Source: Prorocentrum cordatum
Lineage: Eukaryota; Sar; Dinophyceae; Prorocentrales; Prorocentraceae
Assembly: GCA_963575745.1 (NCBI GenBank)
Contig: CAUYUJ010017659.1
Span: forward strand, 90,001 to 152,000
Direction: 5' to 3'
Length of the DNA: 62,000 nt
Each line of letters opens with the position of its first letter. Within the stretch, counting starts at the first letter, position 1. The position numbers were made by a program, and so were the translations under genes. The notes beneath the pieces were generated by a model. It did no database searches. It was given only the letters and a program-made list of their open reading frames with translations, and had not been told where the DNA came from. Shown one piece after another: positions 20,265 to 28,854 of the stretch.

Positions 20265-20780
20265 GCAGGACCCTCTAAAATGGCTCCAGGACGCCCTCAG
20301 GACAGCCCAAGAGAGGTCCGAAGCGGCCCGGGAGCACTCCAAGACGGTTAAAAAGCTGCCGAAGCGTCCCAGCAGGTCTCCGACAGCCTTCCTGGGAGGG
20401 GCCCAATGGGAAATTGTCACTGATTTTTAGTGGGTTTTGAAGGGTTTTGGCGTTCTCCCCAGTTCGGCTTCCAGACGCTCCAAGGCGGCCCAAGAGGCCC
20501 GAAAGATCGCCTCAAGACGAGCCCAGAGGCCCCCAAGAGACCACCGAGACAGCCCAAGAGGGCCCCAAGACGGCCCAGGAAGCTTCCAAGACGGCCCAAA
20601 AGAGCTCCCAGAACACTCCAAGAGGAGCCCCAGATGGGGAACACGAACTGACATTTCGAGCCCTCGCCCACCAGAAGCTCCCAAGAGGCCCCCAGGAGTC
20701 CGCAAGAGGCCTCGAGAGGCCCCCAGGAAGCTCCAAGAGGCCTCCAAAAGGCGCCGAAAGGGCCCCGCAAGGCTTCCAGA
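20265..20780 (-). repeat. Helically phased CCAA array, copy A6, with both cores
   Basis: Core 1 at 20400-20480 (contains TTTTTAGTGGGTTTTGAAGG) and core 2 at 20630-20680 (contains GGGGAACACGAACTGACA). The reverse complement of core 2 matches the core 2 at 8462-8510 closely, including TTCGTGTTCCCC. Confidence 0.8.
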
Positions 20781-20914
20781 CGCTGGTGATAATGACAATG
20801 ATGATTATGCAGGGCGGCCTCAGGCCCACAACCTAAATCCCCAATACTGCTCACGCGGCATGCAAGACGCTGCGGAGATATCCTCGAGTTCGGCGGGGGA
20901 GCTTCGGAGACGAC

Positions 20915-20966
20915 GGTGACGAAAATGATGACGATGATGACGACTATTTATGAAGATGACGACAAC

Positions 20967-21034
<68 letters not shown>

Positions 21035-21635
21035 GGAGGAGGAGGAGGAGGAGGAGGAGGAGGAGGAGGAGGAGGAAGAAGATTATGATGATGATGTTGA
21101 CAGTGAAAATGATGATGATGCTGATGATGATGTTGATGATGGTGATCGTGATGTGAGTGATGGTGGTGATGATGATGGTGGTGATGCTGACGATCATGAT
21201 GACGATGACGGTGATGCCGTTGAGGATGGTGATGTTGACGATCATTATGATGATGCTGCTGATGGTCAGGATGATAACGCCGATGCTGATAATAATGGTG
21301 GCGATGCTGTTTATGGTGCTTGTGATGCAGGAGTGGGCGGATGATGAAGATGATGACGATGATGATGACGATAACGATGACGACGATCACGACGACGACG
21401 ATGATGATGACGATGGCGATGATGAGGATGATTATGGTGATAATTCAGGTGACGATATTGACGATGATGACGACGATGGCGATGATGACGATGGTGATGA
21501 CGATGTTGCTGCTGATGGTGGTGATGGTGACGATTGTGATGATGGTGATGGTCATGGTGATGATGACGATGCCGCTGACGATGACGCCGGATATGACGGT
21601 GATGAGGATGGCGATGATGACGATGACGATTATCC
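20915..21635. repeat. GAT/GAG trinucleotide tract
   Basis: (GAT)n with an embedded (GAG)n block at 21032-21075, then a longer imperfect GATGAC region. No coding content inferred. Confidence 0.95.
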
Positions 21636-21638
21636 TAG

Positions 21639-21679
21639 CTAGAACTTGAGCGCGCGCGAAGCGCGCGCGATGGTTCTAG
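21639..21679. repeat. CTAGAAC...GTTCTAG hairpin at microsatellite edge, copy 3
   Basis: A 41-bp near-perfect inverted repeat: CTAGAACTTGAGCGCGCGCG, then AA, then the complementary arm ending GGTTCTAG. A TA tract begins at 21680. It is the best-preserved member of the three. Confidence 0.8.

Positions 21680-21725
<46 letters not shown>
21680..21725. repeat. TA / TG microsatellite
   Basis: (TA)n followed by (TG)n. Confidence 0.97.
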
Positions 21726-22150
21726 GACTTACATGGCAGTGTTTGCAGAGGTTTTGCAGAGGCAGGGCGACGCAGCAACCATTGATGCCTCGCCGAATAA
21801 GGATCAATAGCGCAACAATCAGTCAACGCTCACCGACGTACCGCACCGTGACGCTAAACGAGGAGATTTGGGTAACACTCTAGACCAGCAGATGTTTCGT
21901 TGATGCAGTCCATGTGTATTATCTGCAGAACGCTTTCGTCTCTGACTGGATGCTTCATTACGGATGATATCTTCTTTCTCGCGAAAGCCTCTGGAAGTTT
22001 TCCAGAAGCCGCCGAGCCCCAAGAAGTTCCAAAGAGGTCCTTGACCTTAGATCCTCGATCCTCGAAAATGACGGCGGCGGCGGCGACGCCTCCGACGCCG
22101 CCGACGCCGCCGCCGACGACGACGACGGCGACGACGCGCCGGCGGCGGCG
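21726..22150. other. Spacer ending in GCC/GAC-rich DNA
   Basis: No gene seen to about 22060. From 22068 a GGC/GAC-rich run leads into the exon candidate at 22153. Confidence 0.5.
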
Positions 22151-22152
22151 CC

Positions 22153-22317
22153 GATGACGACGGCGGTTGCTGCGGCGGCGGCGGCGCGGAGGAGTGCGAG
22201 CGGCACAGTAACGTCCTGGCGGGCCTGCCCACCGGCGTGGCGCCAGGGGAGCGCTACGTGGCCACCTGGGCAGGCCTGCGGAGGTGCCTGGCGGTGCTGC
22301 TGCGGGAGACCTCCGAG
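22153..22317 (+). CDS. Candidate internal exon, unknown protein
   Basis: The frame reads DDDGGCCGGGGAEECERH and then NVLAGLPTGVAPGERYVATW and a helical end AGLRRCLAVLLRETSE. The second half has almost exclusively G/C-ending codons and looks like a folded domain, preceded by a Gly/Asp-rich low-complexity lead. No start codon and no confident splice sites; the lead merges with trinucleotide-repeat DNA, as in the exon candidate at 15236. Family not recognised. Confidence 0.5.
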
Positions 22318-22389
22318 ACTACTTACCAGCCCCAAAAATTCCCACTGATCCGAGGACCTGATTTTTTCAATCCGGCGTTTTTTCCTGGA

Positions 22390-22515
22390 TGTCGGCCTCT
22401 CGGGCCCGTAGTCGGGCCCGGGGACCATCAAATATGGGTCCGGGACGAAAAGCCACCCTCGGGGAAGGTGCCGCGACCTTTGGGGCCACGGGTTGAAAAA
22501 TCGTATCAGCGGATG
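22390..22515 (+). repeat. Dispersed repeat family F1, well-preserved copy
   Basis: Boxes in order: CGGGCCCGGGGACCATCAAA, GTCCGGGACGAAAAGCC, GGGGAAGGTGCCGCGACCTT, TTGGGGCC and an end CGGATGTCTGGG. The same order recurs in about ten other places in the window. Confidence 0.75.
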
Positions 22516-22654
22516 TCTGGGTCCCCACCATCCCCATCCAGACCCCCACCATCGAAACCCGAAGGGAATAGCCTATATCACCATCTAGGGGGGTAAATCG
22601 ACCAGCGTGGCCCAGGCCACGCCCATTGGGACAGGGGTCGGTTAAACGATGCTC

Positions 22655-22825
22655 ATATCTGTCGCCGCGCCGTTTGTTCCGACGCGCGGCCTTCCGTTTT
22701 TGGGAGGGTGCCTAGGCCATCAAGGCAAGCTCTGCCCCAGACGCGCTGGGTTCGCCGTGGATTTGCCGCGGTGCCGGCTTCGTCTATTTGGGCGCGTTCG
22801 AAACAAATTTTGCGCGGCTGCAGTA
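22655..22825 (+). repeat. Dispersed repeat R3, copy 1
   Basis: Shares with 54328-54490 the segments GTCGCCGCGCCGTTTG, CCGACGCGCGGCCT, GCCGCGGTGCCGGC and GGGCGCGTTCG in the same order and at similar spacing. Confidence 0.7.
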
Positions 22826-23004
22826 TGCCTATTCCTAACATTGGCATCACCTTGTTTCGATGCCCATCTTGAGGATGGCCCGAGTTTCCCTAGGATCAGC
22901 ATCGCCTGGGGCGTGTCAATCTGAGGGGTAGGGAGTGGCTCAAGGCTGGTTAGAGACAATTCCAGATCTCCGAAGGTATGAGTTGTGCAATCCTTGCATG
23001 TTTT

Positions 23005-23135
23005 GTTCTCGACTGGGGCCTCTGGAGCTCGCTGGCCTCGAGTCCATCAAACATGGATCCCGGGCGGAAAACTGGCCCCAGGGAAGTGGTCGGGACCTTT
23101 GGGGCCGCGCATTAAAAGATTATATCTTTTGATGT
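23005..23135 (+). repeat. Dispersed repeat family F1, well-preserved copy
   Basis: GTCCATCAAACATGGATCC, GGCGGAAAACTGGCCCC, GGGAAGTGGTCGGGACCTTT, TGGGGCCGCGC and an end TTTTGATGTTTGGTC. Confidence 0.75.
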
Positions 23136-24440
23136 TTGGTCTTTCTCCCCGCTCCCGCCTTCGCTGGGGCTTCACCGCGCGACTATCAGCACCATGCTGC
23201 CCGCCAGCGTGCTCTCCCGCAACTGGCCAGCCTCCCAACAGCCCTGCTGGTCGCCTCCTGGGCGTCTCTGCAAGCAGCCCTGTCGTGTGGCCCCAGCTGC
23301 CGCCCCCGCCGGCCCAGCCGCCCTGTCCCCGCGCCCCGCCGGACGCCACCCAGGCCCCCACAGTCGGGGCTTAATGGTGCTGCGTCACTCCGGCTGGTGG
23401 CACCGGTAATTAGCAATTACCTCGGCAGTCTTCTGGCACACATTGCATTCCCTTGGACCGCTCACCTCAAGGGCTGGTGGGATTCCAGCTCCATGCCCCG
23501 CCCCCCCTTGAGCCAGTCCCCTCGTGTGGCCTTCGTGGCATGATTCGGGCCTCTGGCGGCCGTTTGGGACTATCTGGGCACTCCCAGAACGCCCTCGGCG
23601 AGGCGCAGCCGCTAGAAGGCATCCCGAGGCTGGAAAGCAGCCGAGAACCAACGACAACGTCTGAGCGCCTCGAACCTCAAACCCCTCCCCGAATGATTGA
23701 CTGCGCCTCCCGCGTCTCGGGCCCTAGGCCAGAGAGGGCGCGCTTCTCCTCGAGTCGGCGCCAGGGCGTGAAGACCGCGCGGCGCACATCTCGGGGCGCA
23801 ATTGCGCGAGGTCAGGCGGACTGGGAGGACCGAGGACCAGGGGGGATTGTTTTTCACTCGGTGAGCCCGTGGCGTCCGTTGCCGGGGATCGCCCCTCCCT
23901 ACGGTACCGAACGCACGCGGGGGGGACGGGGCGTTGGTTCCCCCACGGGCATGCTGTGGTGCTGACAGGCACGCTTTGGTGCTCAAAGCATGCTGTGGCG
24001 CTCGCAGGCCCGACCCCCTCCACCCCCCACCGTAACGGACGTTACAGTCAGCCCGCATAGCGAGGATGAGCGATTGTCCTGGCCTGCCCTTGCGTCCCCT
24101 TCCCTTTCGGCCCAGCCCAGCCCTGGCCGCTCTCGCTGGCCGCGCCCCGCTCGCAAAGTGTCGACATGGCCTTCCGAGGCCCTGGCACCCCTTATCGCGC
24201 GTCCTGTTATCGGGTTGACTGCACGGGGGGTACACACGAGAACGATCCCAAGGAGTACCAGTGATCGGGGGCGGGGCGGGGAGGACCGGCGCCCCCTCGC
24301 ACTGCCCCTCACAGGAGGGGGCTGGGCAATGATTGCCACGGGCAGCGCCTGCCTGCCCTGGCCGCGTGGCCGATGCAGCTTTCCGGACTGCTGCGCGCTT
24401 GGCACGAGCTGGGGCGTGAGAAACAACAGCGCTGCCCTTC
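23136..24440. other. GC-rich spacer with weak coding hints
   Basis: Between about 23170 and 23380 two overlapping plus frames both show moderate G/C at position 3 (one includes SLPTALLVASWASLQAAL), but neither is convincing. The remainder shows no consistent bias and no repeat family by eye. Confidence 0.45.
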
Positions 24441-24442
24441 AG

Positions 24443-24600
24443 GAGCGGGGCGGCTCTTTGCCGGCTGCCGGCCTGAAGCAGGCCTTCCGCGCCCGCTTCG
24501 GCGCGGAGCTCAGCGAGACGCCCTTCGGCTACACGTCCGTGGCCATCCGCCCCGCGGCCTGCCCGGCCTCTGTCCTTCTTCGAGGCCTCGGGCATCCACC
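24443..24600 (+). CDS. Exon fragment, possibly LOTUS/OST-HTH-like, frameshifted
   Basis: After a CCCTTCAG acceptor-like site at 24442 the frame reads ERGGSLPAAGLKQAFRARFG and AELSETPFGYTSVA with nearly pure G/C at third positions. The spacing of LKQAFRARFG and FGYTSV resembles LOTUS (OST-HTH) winged-helix domains, RNA-binding modules in which a helix is followed by a conserved aromatic-Gly-aromatic-x-Ser segment. That assignment is a guess from pattern. The next expected element (FFEASGIHLL) is present about 35 bp further on in another frame, so the domain appears interrupted by a small insertion or frameshift. It then runs into a CTC repeat. Confidence 0.35.
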
Positions 24601-24955
24601 TCCTCCTCGATCCTCCTCCTCCTCCTCCTCCTCCTGCTGCTGCTCCTCCTCCTCCTCCTCCTCCTGCTGCTCCTCCTTTTTATTGCCCTCCTTCTCTCCG
24701 CTGTCCTCCATTGTCCTCCTCCTGCATCCTACCCCCTCGCTCGTCCCTCCTCTTCCCTCATCATGCTCAGCCTTGCCCAGGGATCCCACCAATGAGGACC
24801 CGTCCTTGCATCCAGCTGCAAACCTGAGCCAATCCTGCTGTCGTTTTCTCTTTTCGTCCTTCGGTGGGGTCTGGGAGGAGGAGGAGGAGGAGGAGGAGGA
24901 GGAGGAGGAGGAGGAGGAGGAGGATGAAGAGGAGGAGCAGGAGAAGTAGTAGCAG
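24600..24955. repeat. CTC tract, spacer and GGA tract
   Basis: (CCT)n at 24600-24685, a unique stretch to about 24870, and (GGA)n at 24873-24950. The pyrimidine and purine tracts face each other on the same strand. The GGA tract ends about 12 bp before the spliced-leader relic. Confidence 0.9.
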
Positions 24956-24962
24956 GACAGAG

Positions 24963-24984
24963 TCCATAGCCATTTTAGCTCAAA
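24963..24984 (+). other. Spliced-leader relic preceding a retroelement-type ORF
   Basis: TCCATAGCCATTTTAGCTCA plus two A's aligns over the 22-nt dinoflagellate spliced leader with three differences, all G to A. Three bases later comes an ATG (24987). A genomic spliced leader directly before an ORF is the signature of a trans-spliced mRNA that was reverse-transcribed and reinserted. The leader sequence is established knowledge; reinsertion is inference. Confidence 0.6.
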
Positions 24985-24986
24985 CC

Positions 24987-25990
24987 ATGAGGTTCAAGGC
25001 CATTGCCAAGGGCGTTCGTCTTCCCTGGGGTCGGGGCTCGAAGTGGTCGAGGGACCCGCACGACCGTCAATCAGAAGCCCTGCCAAGGGTGAGGGCAATT
25101 TGCCGCTCATTTTCGCACCTACAGGTGTTTCCGCATGTGTCGCGCGGATGTCATCCTCCTGCCCGTGGCGCCGGCACCCGCGCGAAGTTGTTGAAGCGCT
25201 TCTTCTGTGGATGTTCGGAGGCGGATATCGGTTTGGCCCACTGCAAGCATGGCGGCAAACACGGGAAAGTCGGAAAGGGACGTCGAAGGAAAAGTCTACA
25301 TGGAGTGGGAAGTCTGGGAAAGGCCGCGATGGCCCTAGTGTGCCTCTTGGCCTTGGCCACATCGGGGGCATGCCGCTGCCAGTGGGGGTCATCCTGGCAG
25401 GCACCGACCCAGCTCCCGATCTCCTCGCCGCGGAGGTGCGCCAACTCATTTGGTTGGCGCACAAGGCCAAGAACTCAATATTGGATGTCTACCATAAGCT
25501 GCTGGAGATCAAGGATCAAAAGCAGTTGGCGCCGCAGCAGAGTGCTGACAAGAGCTACAAAGTCATGCAGGAGCTCGAGGCTTCCATCCAGAAGCGCACG
25601 GATGAGATCATCGGCCTGCAGACGGCTCTGGATGGCAAGAAGGACGAGCTGCGCGACACCATGCAGCAGCACGAGCAGCAGGAGCGGAAGTACAAGACGG
25701 CGATCGAGGAGTTGCATGCGGTGGCGGGCCCGCGGCAGGCTGCTCCGCAGCCTGTCACCACGCTCGCGGAGCTCTTGGCAGCTGAGGCCTAATTGGAGTT
25801 CCCGTGCAGCGGCGACCTCAAGGCGACTTTCAAGCACTTCAAGGCGACTTCCAGGCACTTTCAAGGCGACTTCAAAGCGACTTTCAGGCACTTTCACTTG
25901 CGCAAACACGTTCACCGGCGACTCCAAGGCCAAAGCGGAGCAGGCGAAGAAGGAGCAGGAGGAGCTGCGCGCGATGTTGGCGGCCAAGAG
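24987..25990 (+). pseudogene. Coiled-coil ORF1-like region of a retroelement
   Basis: From the ATG after the relic the first frame is basic (MRFKAIAKGVRLPWGRG). The best coding stretch is in another frame, ending at a TAA at 25790-25792: a long heptad-like helix (YKVMQELEASIQKRTDEI, then KKDELRDTMQQHEQQERKYK) ending in LAELLAAEA. A further helix (KAKAEQAKKEQEELRAMLAA) follows at 25930-25990 in a third frame, after a minisatellite at 25812-25905. A possible 46-nt GT-AG intron (25089-25134) does not by itself join the frames. Coiled coils of this sort are typical of ORF1 or Gag-like proteins that bind element RNA. I infer a decayed ORF1. Confidence 0.45.
25812..25905. repeat. Short tandem repeat AAGGCGACTTTCAAGCACTT
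   Basis: About four degenerate copies of a 20- to 24-bp unit with GGCGACTT and CACTTTCA. It interrupts the coiled-coil region. Confidence 0.75.
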
Positions 25991-26082
25991 GCGCCGCGGC
26001 GGTGAGGGGGCATCAGCGGCGCCAGCAACTCCCCCGCTGGCCCGGGGAGAGGGCGCGCCTGCGGCGCCCCCCCCCGGCGGGC

Positions 26083-26315
26083 TCAGGGGCCGCGGCCTCG
26101 CCAGGGGCAGGGCCCAGCCTCGCAGTCGACGCGCCGGTCCCAGACGAGGGGGACTTCCGCTCGAAGGCGCTCGGGGTCCTCTCGGAGGGCCAGGGCGCGG
26201 GGAAGGGCTCGCAGGTGGCCGAGCAGCGGGGTGGGCAGCGCGAGCGCGACTGCTGCGGCCAGCGCCAGCAGTCCTTTTCCGAGGGGGCCCTCGCGAATTG
26301 TCGCGGCCAACACGT
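26083..26315 (-). CDS. Candidate exon with one membrane segment, minus strand
   Basis: In this frame, which ends in TGA at 26083-26085, the product has a hydrophobic stretch (LLALAAAVALALPTPLLG) at about residues 15-32, followed by a charged tail (EDPERLRAEVPLVWDRRVDC) and a Cys/Pro/Arg-rich end. G/C predominates at third positions. A CTGACAG acceptor-like site lies upstream on the minus strand at about 26328. It may belong to the same gene as the zinc-finger exon 70 bp upstream. No family recognised; the plus-strand frame over the same DNA is Gly/Arg-rich and less natural. Confidence 0.4.
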
Positions 26316-26382
26316 CAGGTTGGGCAGGGGCCCGGGCCCTGCTGTCAGACGATGTTTGTCGGCGCGCAGAAGTTCTTCACAT

Positions 26383-26535
26383 TCAGGAGTCGCGGGTCTT
26401 CGCGCCGAATGTTCGCAGGCTGAGAAGTCGGCGGCAAGTGGGGCAGGGGAACTTCGCCCAGTCAGAACAACGGAAGACGGCGTCTCTGCAGGTGTAGGCG
26501 TCGCAGTCAAGCAGCGCATAGGGGCCGGTAGAGTT
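26383..26535 (-). CDS. Candidate exon with Cys-rich (zinc-finger-like) segment, minus strand
   Basis: The minus frame reads PYALLDCDAYTCRDAVFRCS and then DWAKFPCPTCRRLLSLRTFG before a TGA at 26383-26385. It has five Cys (CDAYTC, FRCS, PCPTC) in a spacing that could hold a zinc ion, ending in a CPTC knuckle. G/C predominates at third positions. The exon lies just upstream, in transcription order, of the membrane-segment exon. If a splice donor is used before the TGA, both could form one membrane-anchored zinc-finger protein. This is inference. Confidence 0.4.
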   Translation of the reverse strand, partial: NSTGPYALLDCDAYTCRDAVFRCSDWAKFPCPTCRRLLSLRTFGAKTRDS

Positions 26536-27080
26536 TGGGGAGGTGCGCCGGTTTTGTACATAATATTCGCAGCACCGTCGCGCGGGTGAACGGACGCGCG
26601 CGCAGCGGGCTCTACATGCGCAGTCTCTATTTTCCTGACGGCGAAGGGGCCCAGGGTGCCAAGGGTAAACGATTTATCAATCAGCTCGGGTTCTCTACAG
26701 CTCCCAGAGGCCCTTCGTGATGGTTGCTGGAGTCAAGGATGTCCCGTCGGAGGTCCAGAAGTTGCTTGTCTCGGGGATGCCCCGAGCCGCGTTAGTCAAC
26801 TCGGGGATGCCAACTTGTCGCGCGGTGAAGGTTTGGCGATATTTCGACGACACCATAGCGCCCCGCGACCTCGCGGGCGAAGTGAAAGGTCGCGAGAGGC
26901 TCGAAGATTTCAGCAACAAGACGCATTTCCCAGCTTCTCTGACGCTCGGCACATGCGCCCACAAGAAGACGAAGGTGCTGAAGGTGCCGAAACCGCCCCC
27001 CCCCAAGAGATGCCCGTGGGCCCCGCGCCGCCGCCCCAGGACTGGGTTCAGTTTTCGCGCAAGTTTGAACAGCTGCGACG

Positions 27081-27640
27081 GTGGCCCTCGGGCAACGGGC
27101 CCCCCTGTTGAAGGGGGGGGCGTGCGACGCCGTGGGGCAGGGGCCCTGCGACGTTCTAGGCATCGAGGCCCAGGAGCGTTCTGAGCACTGTGGGAGAGGC
27201 ATTGAGTTCCAGGTGGTCGAGAAGCTGATTTTGGGGCAGCACGTCAAAGGCCCTTTTCCCGAATGCAGCCTAGAGTCCACGGCCCCCAGAAGGCCCCAGG
27301 CATGGGAGGAGGAGCTGCCGTATTTTTATGGGCGAGAAATTCCGTGGGATTCGACGGAGGTCCAGGACCTGGCCAGGGAATTCTCAGCTCCGCTCAAGGC
27401 TCTTGAACGCATCCCCGAGTGGAATTGGCCTACGATGGGCTTCCAGATGCGCGCCGGCATCTCCCTCGAAGAGTTGCAGGGCGCTCTGGCGGCCGATCGG
27501 GCCATTTCAGACGGGCGGGCCGAGCGCGAAGGCCAGGAATATTCAGCAGCGGAGGCAGTGGGTCTCACAAAATCTCATGCACGAGGAGGGGGAGTTTTCA
27601 GGTGGACCAAGGAACCCCAGGGTTGGGCCCCTGACGGGGC
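27081..27640 (+). pseudogene. Retroelement fragment, endonuclease-RT linker type
   Basis: The frame is open from 27081 to 28025. Its supported part (about 27180-27640) reads EEELPYFYGREIPWDSTEVQ, then WNWPTMGFQMRAGISLEELQ and finally SHARGGGVFRWTKEPQGW. The last motif, a helix followed by ARGG and an aromatic-TK-P-W pattern, resembles the segment between endonuclease and reverse transcriptase in dinoflagellate LINEs. No RT follows; after 27640 the bias is lost. It may be the continuation of the element that starts at 24963, disrupted by the minus-strand exons in between, or a separate truncated copy. Confidence 0.35.
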
Positions 27641-28250
27641 CTCACCCGAGGTACTCGCCCGCTCGCCATCACTTTGCGTGTCAGCCTGGCGCGTTGCGCC
27701 CAGTCGGGCCCGTGCCGGGTCAACCTGGCGCCCTTCCTCGCACAGGTACGTGGTGACGCGCGCCATTTTGGCCGCGTCGCGGCTATGCCGCTTCCCCGCA
27801 CTCGTGCGTGCTGCTGCCTTGGGTCCTCTCGGTTCCGCCACCCTAGGAGTTGCAGCCTGCCAACGCTCTCGCGTCCCAGCGACAATTCCTTTGCCGACGG
27901 TCCTTTGGGCCACCCTGGTTCTCGCGCTTCGCCGACGTCTGGGGCATCGCCTTTGCATTTCTCTTTCCTGCCTCGACCGACGGTTCGTTGGCCACGGCCA
28001 CCCTGGTGTCCACGCCGTCGTCTGAGGTACGGTGTCGAGTTGTCCCTGGCCGTCGTTGACTTTCCGACGCTTGGCGCATCCGACGGACTTGCATTTTGCG
28101 CGCTGGCAGTTCCCCTCAGTCTCAGTTTCGGTCGGCGCTTAGCTGTCGCCTGGCGCGCTGCTGTGCTCTATGTTTCCCGCGTTTCCTCTGCCTAATTAGT
28201 CTCTGCGGAGCCCGTTTTGACCTGACTCGCCGCCGGCGCGCTCGCCCGCG
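27641..28250. other. Spacer, nothing recognised
   Basis: CG-rich with many CGCG and TGCC words. Several open frames, none with convincing codon-position bias. Confidence 0.5.
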
Positions 28251-28254
28251 GCCG

Positions 28255-28370
28255 CTGACTAAAAAAATATCCCCACCAGCAATTCGTCTCTTGCGCGGCC
28301 CGCTCGGGTCTCACTCGCCGCTGGCGCCCTCGCCTGCGGTTGCGACAAAAAGTATCCCCACCAACCCAGT
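28255..28370. repeat. AAAGTATCCCCACCA repeat, two copies
   Basis: AAAAAATATCCCCACCAGC at about 28260 and AAAAAGTATCCCCACCAAC at about 28346, 85 bp apart, each preceded by a GCGG-CCGC-rich stretch. The same 15-mer occurs three more times at 46222-46510. Confidence 0.8.
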
Positions 28371-28535
28371 CAGAAGACCTGCCCGCGAGAGCTGACGGGA
28401 AAAGAGGCGAAGGGACACATTTAGGGAAACACAGCGAGCAACCAGGATGAACCGAGAGATCTCTGGGAACAAGGGGGTGGCCAGGTGGCCTTGGAAGGCC
28501 TCTTCGGTCCATCCCTGGGGGCCGCGTGGGGGCGA

Positions 28536-28852
28536 GGGGAAGAGGAGGAGGAGGAGGAGGAGGAGGAGGAGGAGGAGGAGGAGAGGAGGAGGAGGAGGAG
28601 GAGGAGGAGGAGGAGGAGGAGGGAGGAGGAGGAGGAGGAGGAGGAGGAGGAGGAGGAGGAGGAGGAGGAGGAGGAGGAGGAGGAGGAGGAGGAGGAGGAG
28701 GAGGAGGAGGAGGAGGAGGAGGAGGAGGAGGAGGAGGAGGAGGAGGAGGAGGAGGAGGAGGAGGAGGAGGAGGAGGGAGGAGAGGAGGAGGAGGGAGGAG
28801 GAGGAGGAGGAGGAGGAGGAGGAGGAGGAGGAGGAGAGGAGAGGGAGAGGGG
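28536..28852. repeat. GGA tract, about 310 bp
   Basis: Near-perfect (GGA)n with a few single-base slips. Poly-Glu, poly-Arg or poly-Gly frames are artefacts. Confidence 0.98.
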
Positions 28853-28854
28853 GC

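Noticed and set aside
22928-22950. TGGCTCAAG match to the end of the spliced leader
   Set aside because: Only nine bases match; expected by chance in a window of this size.
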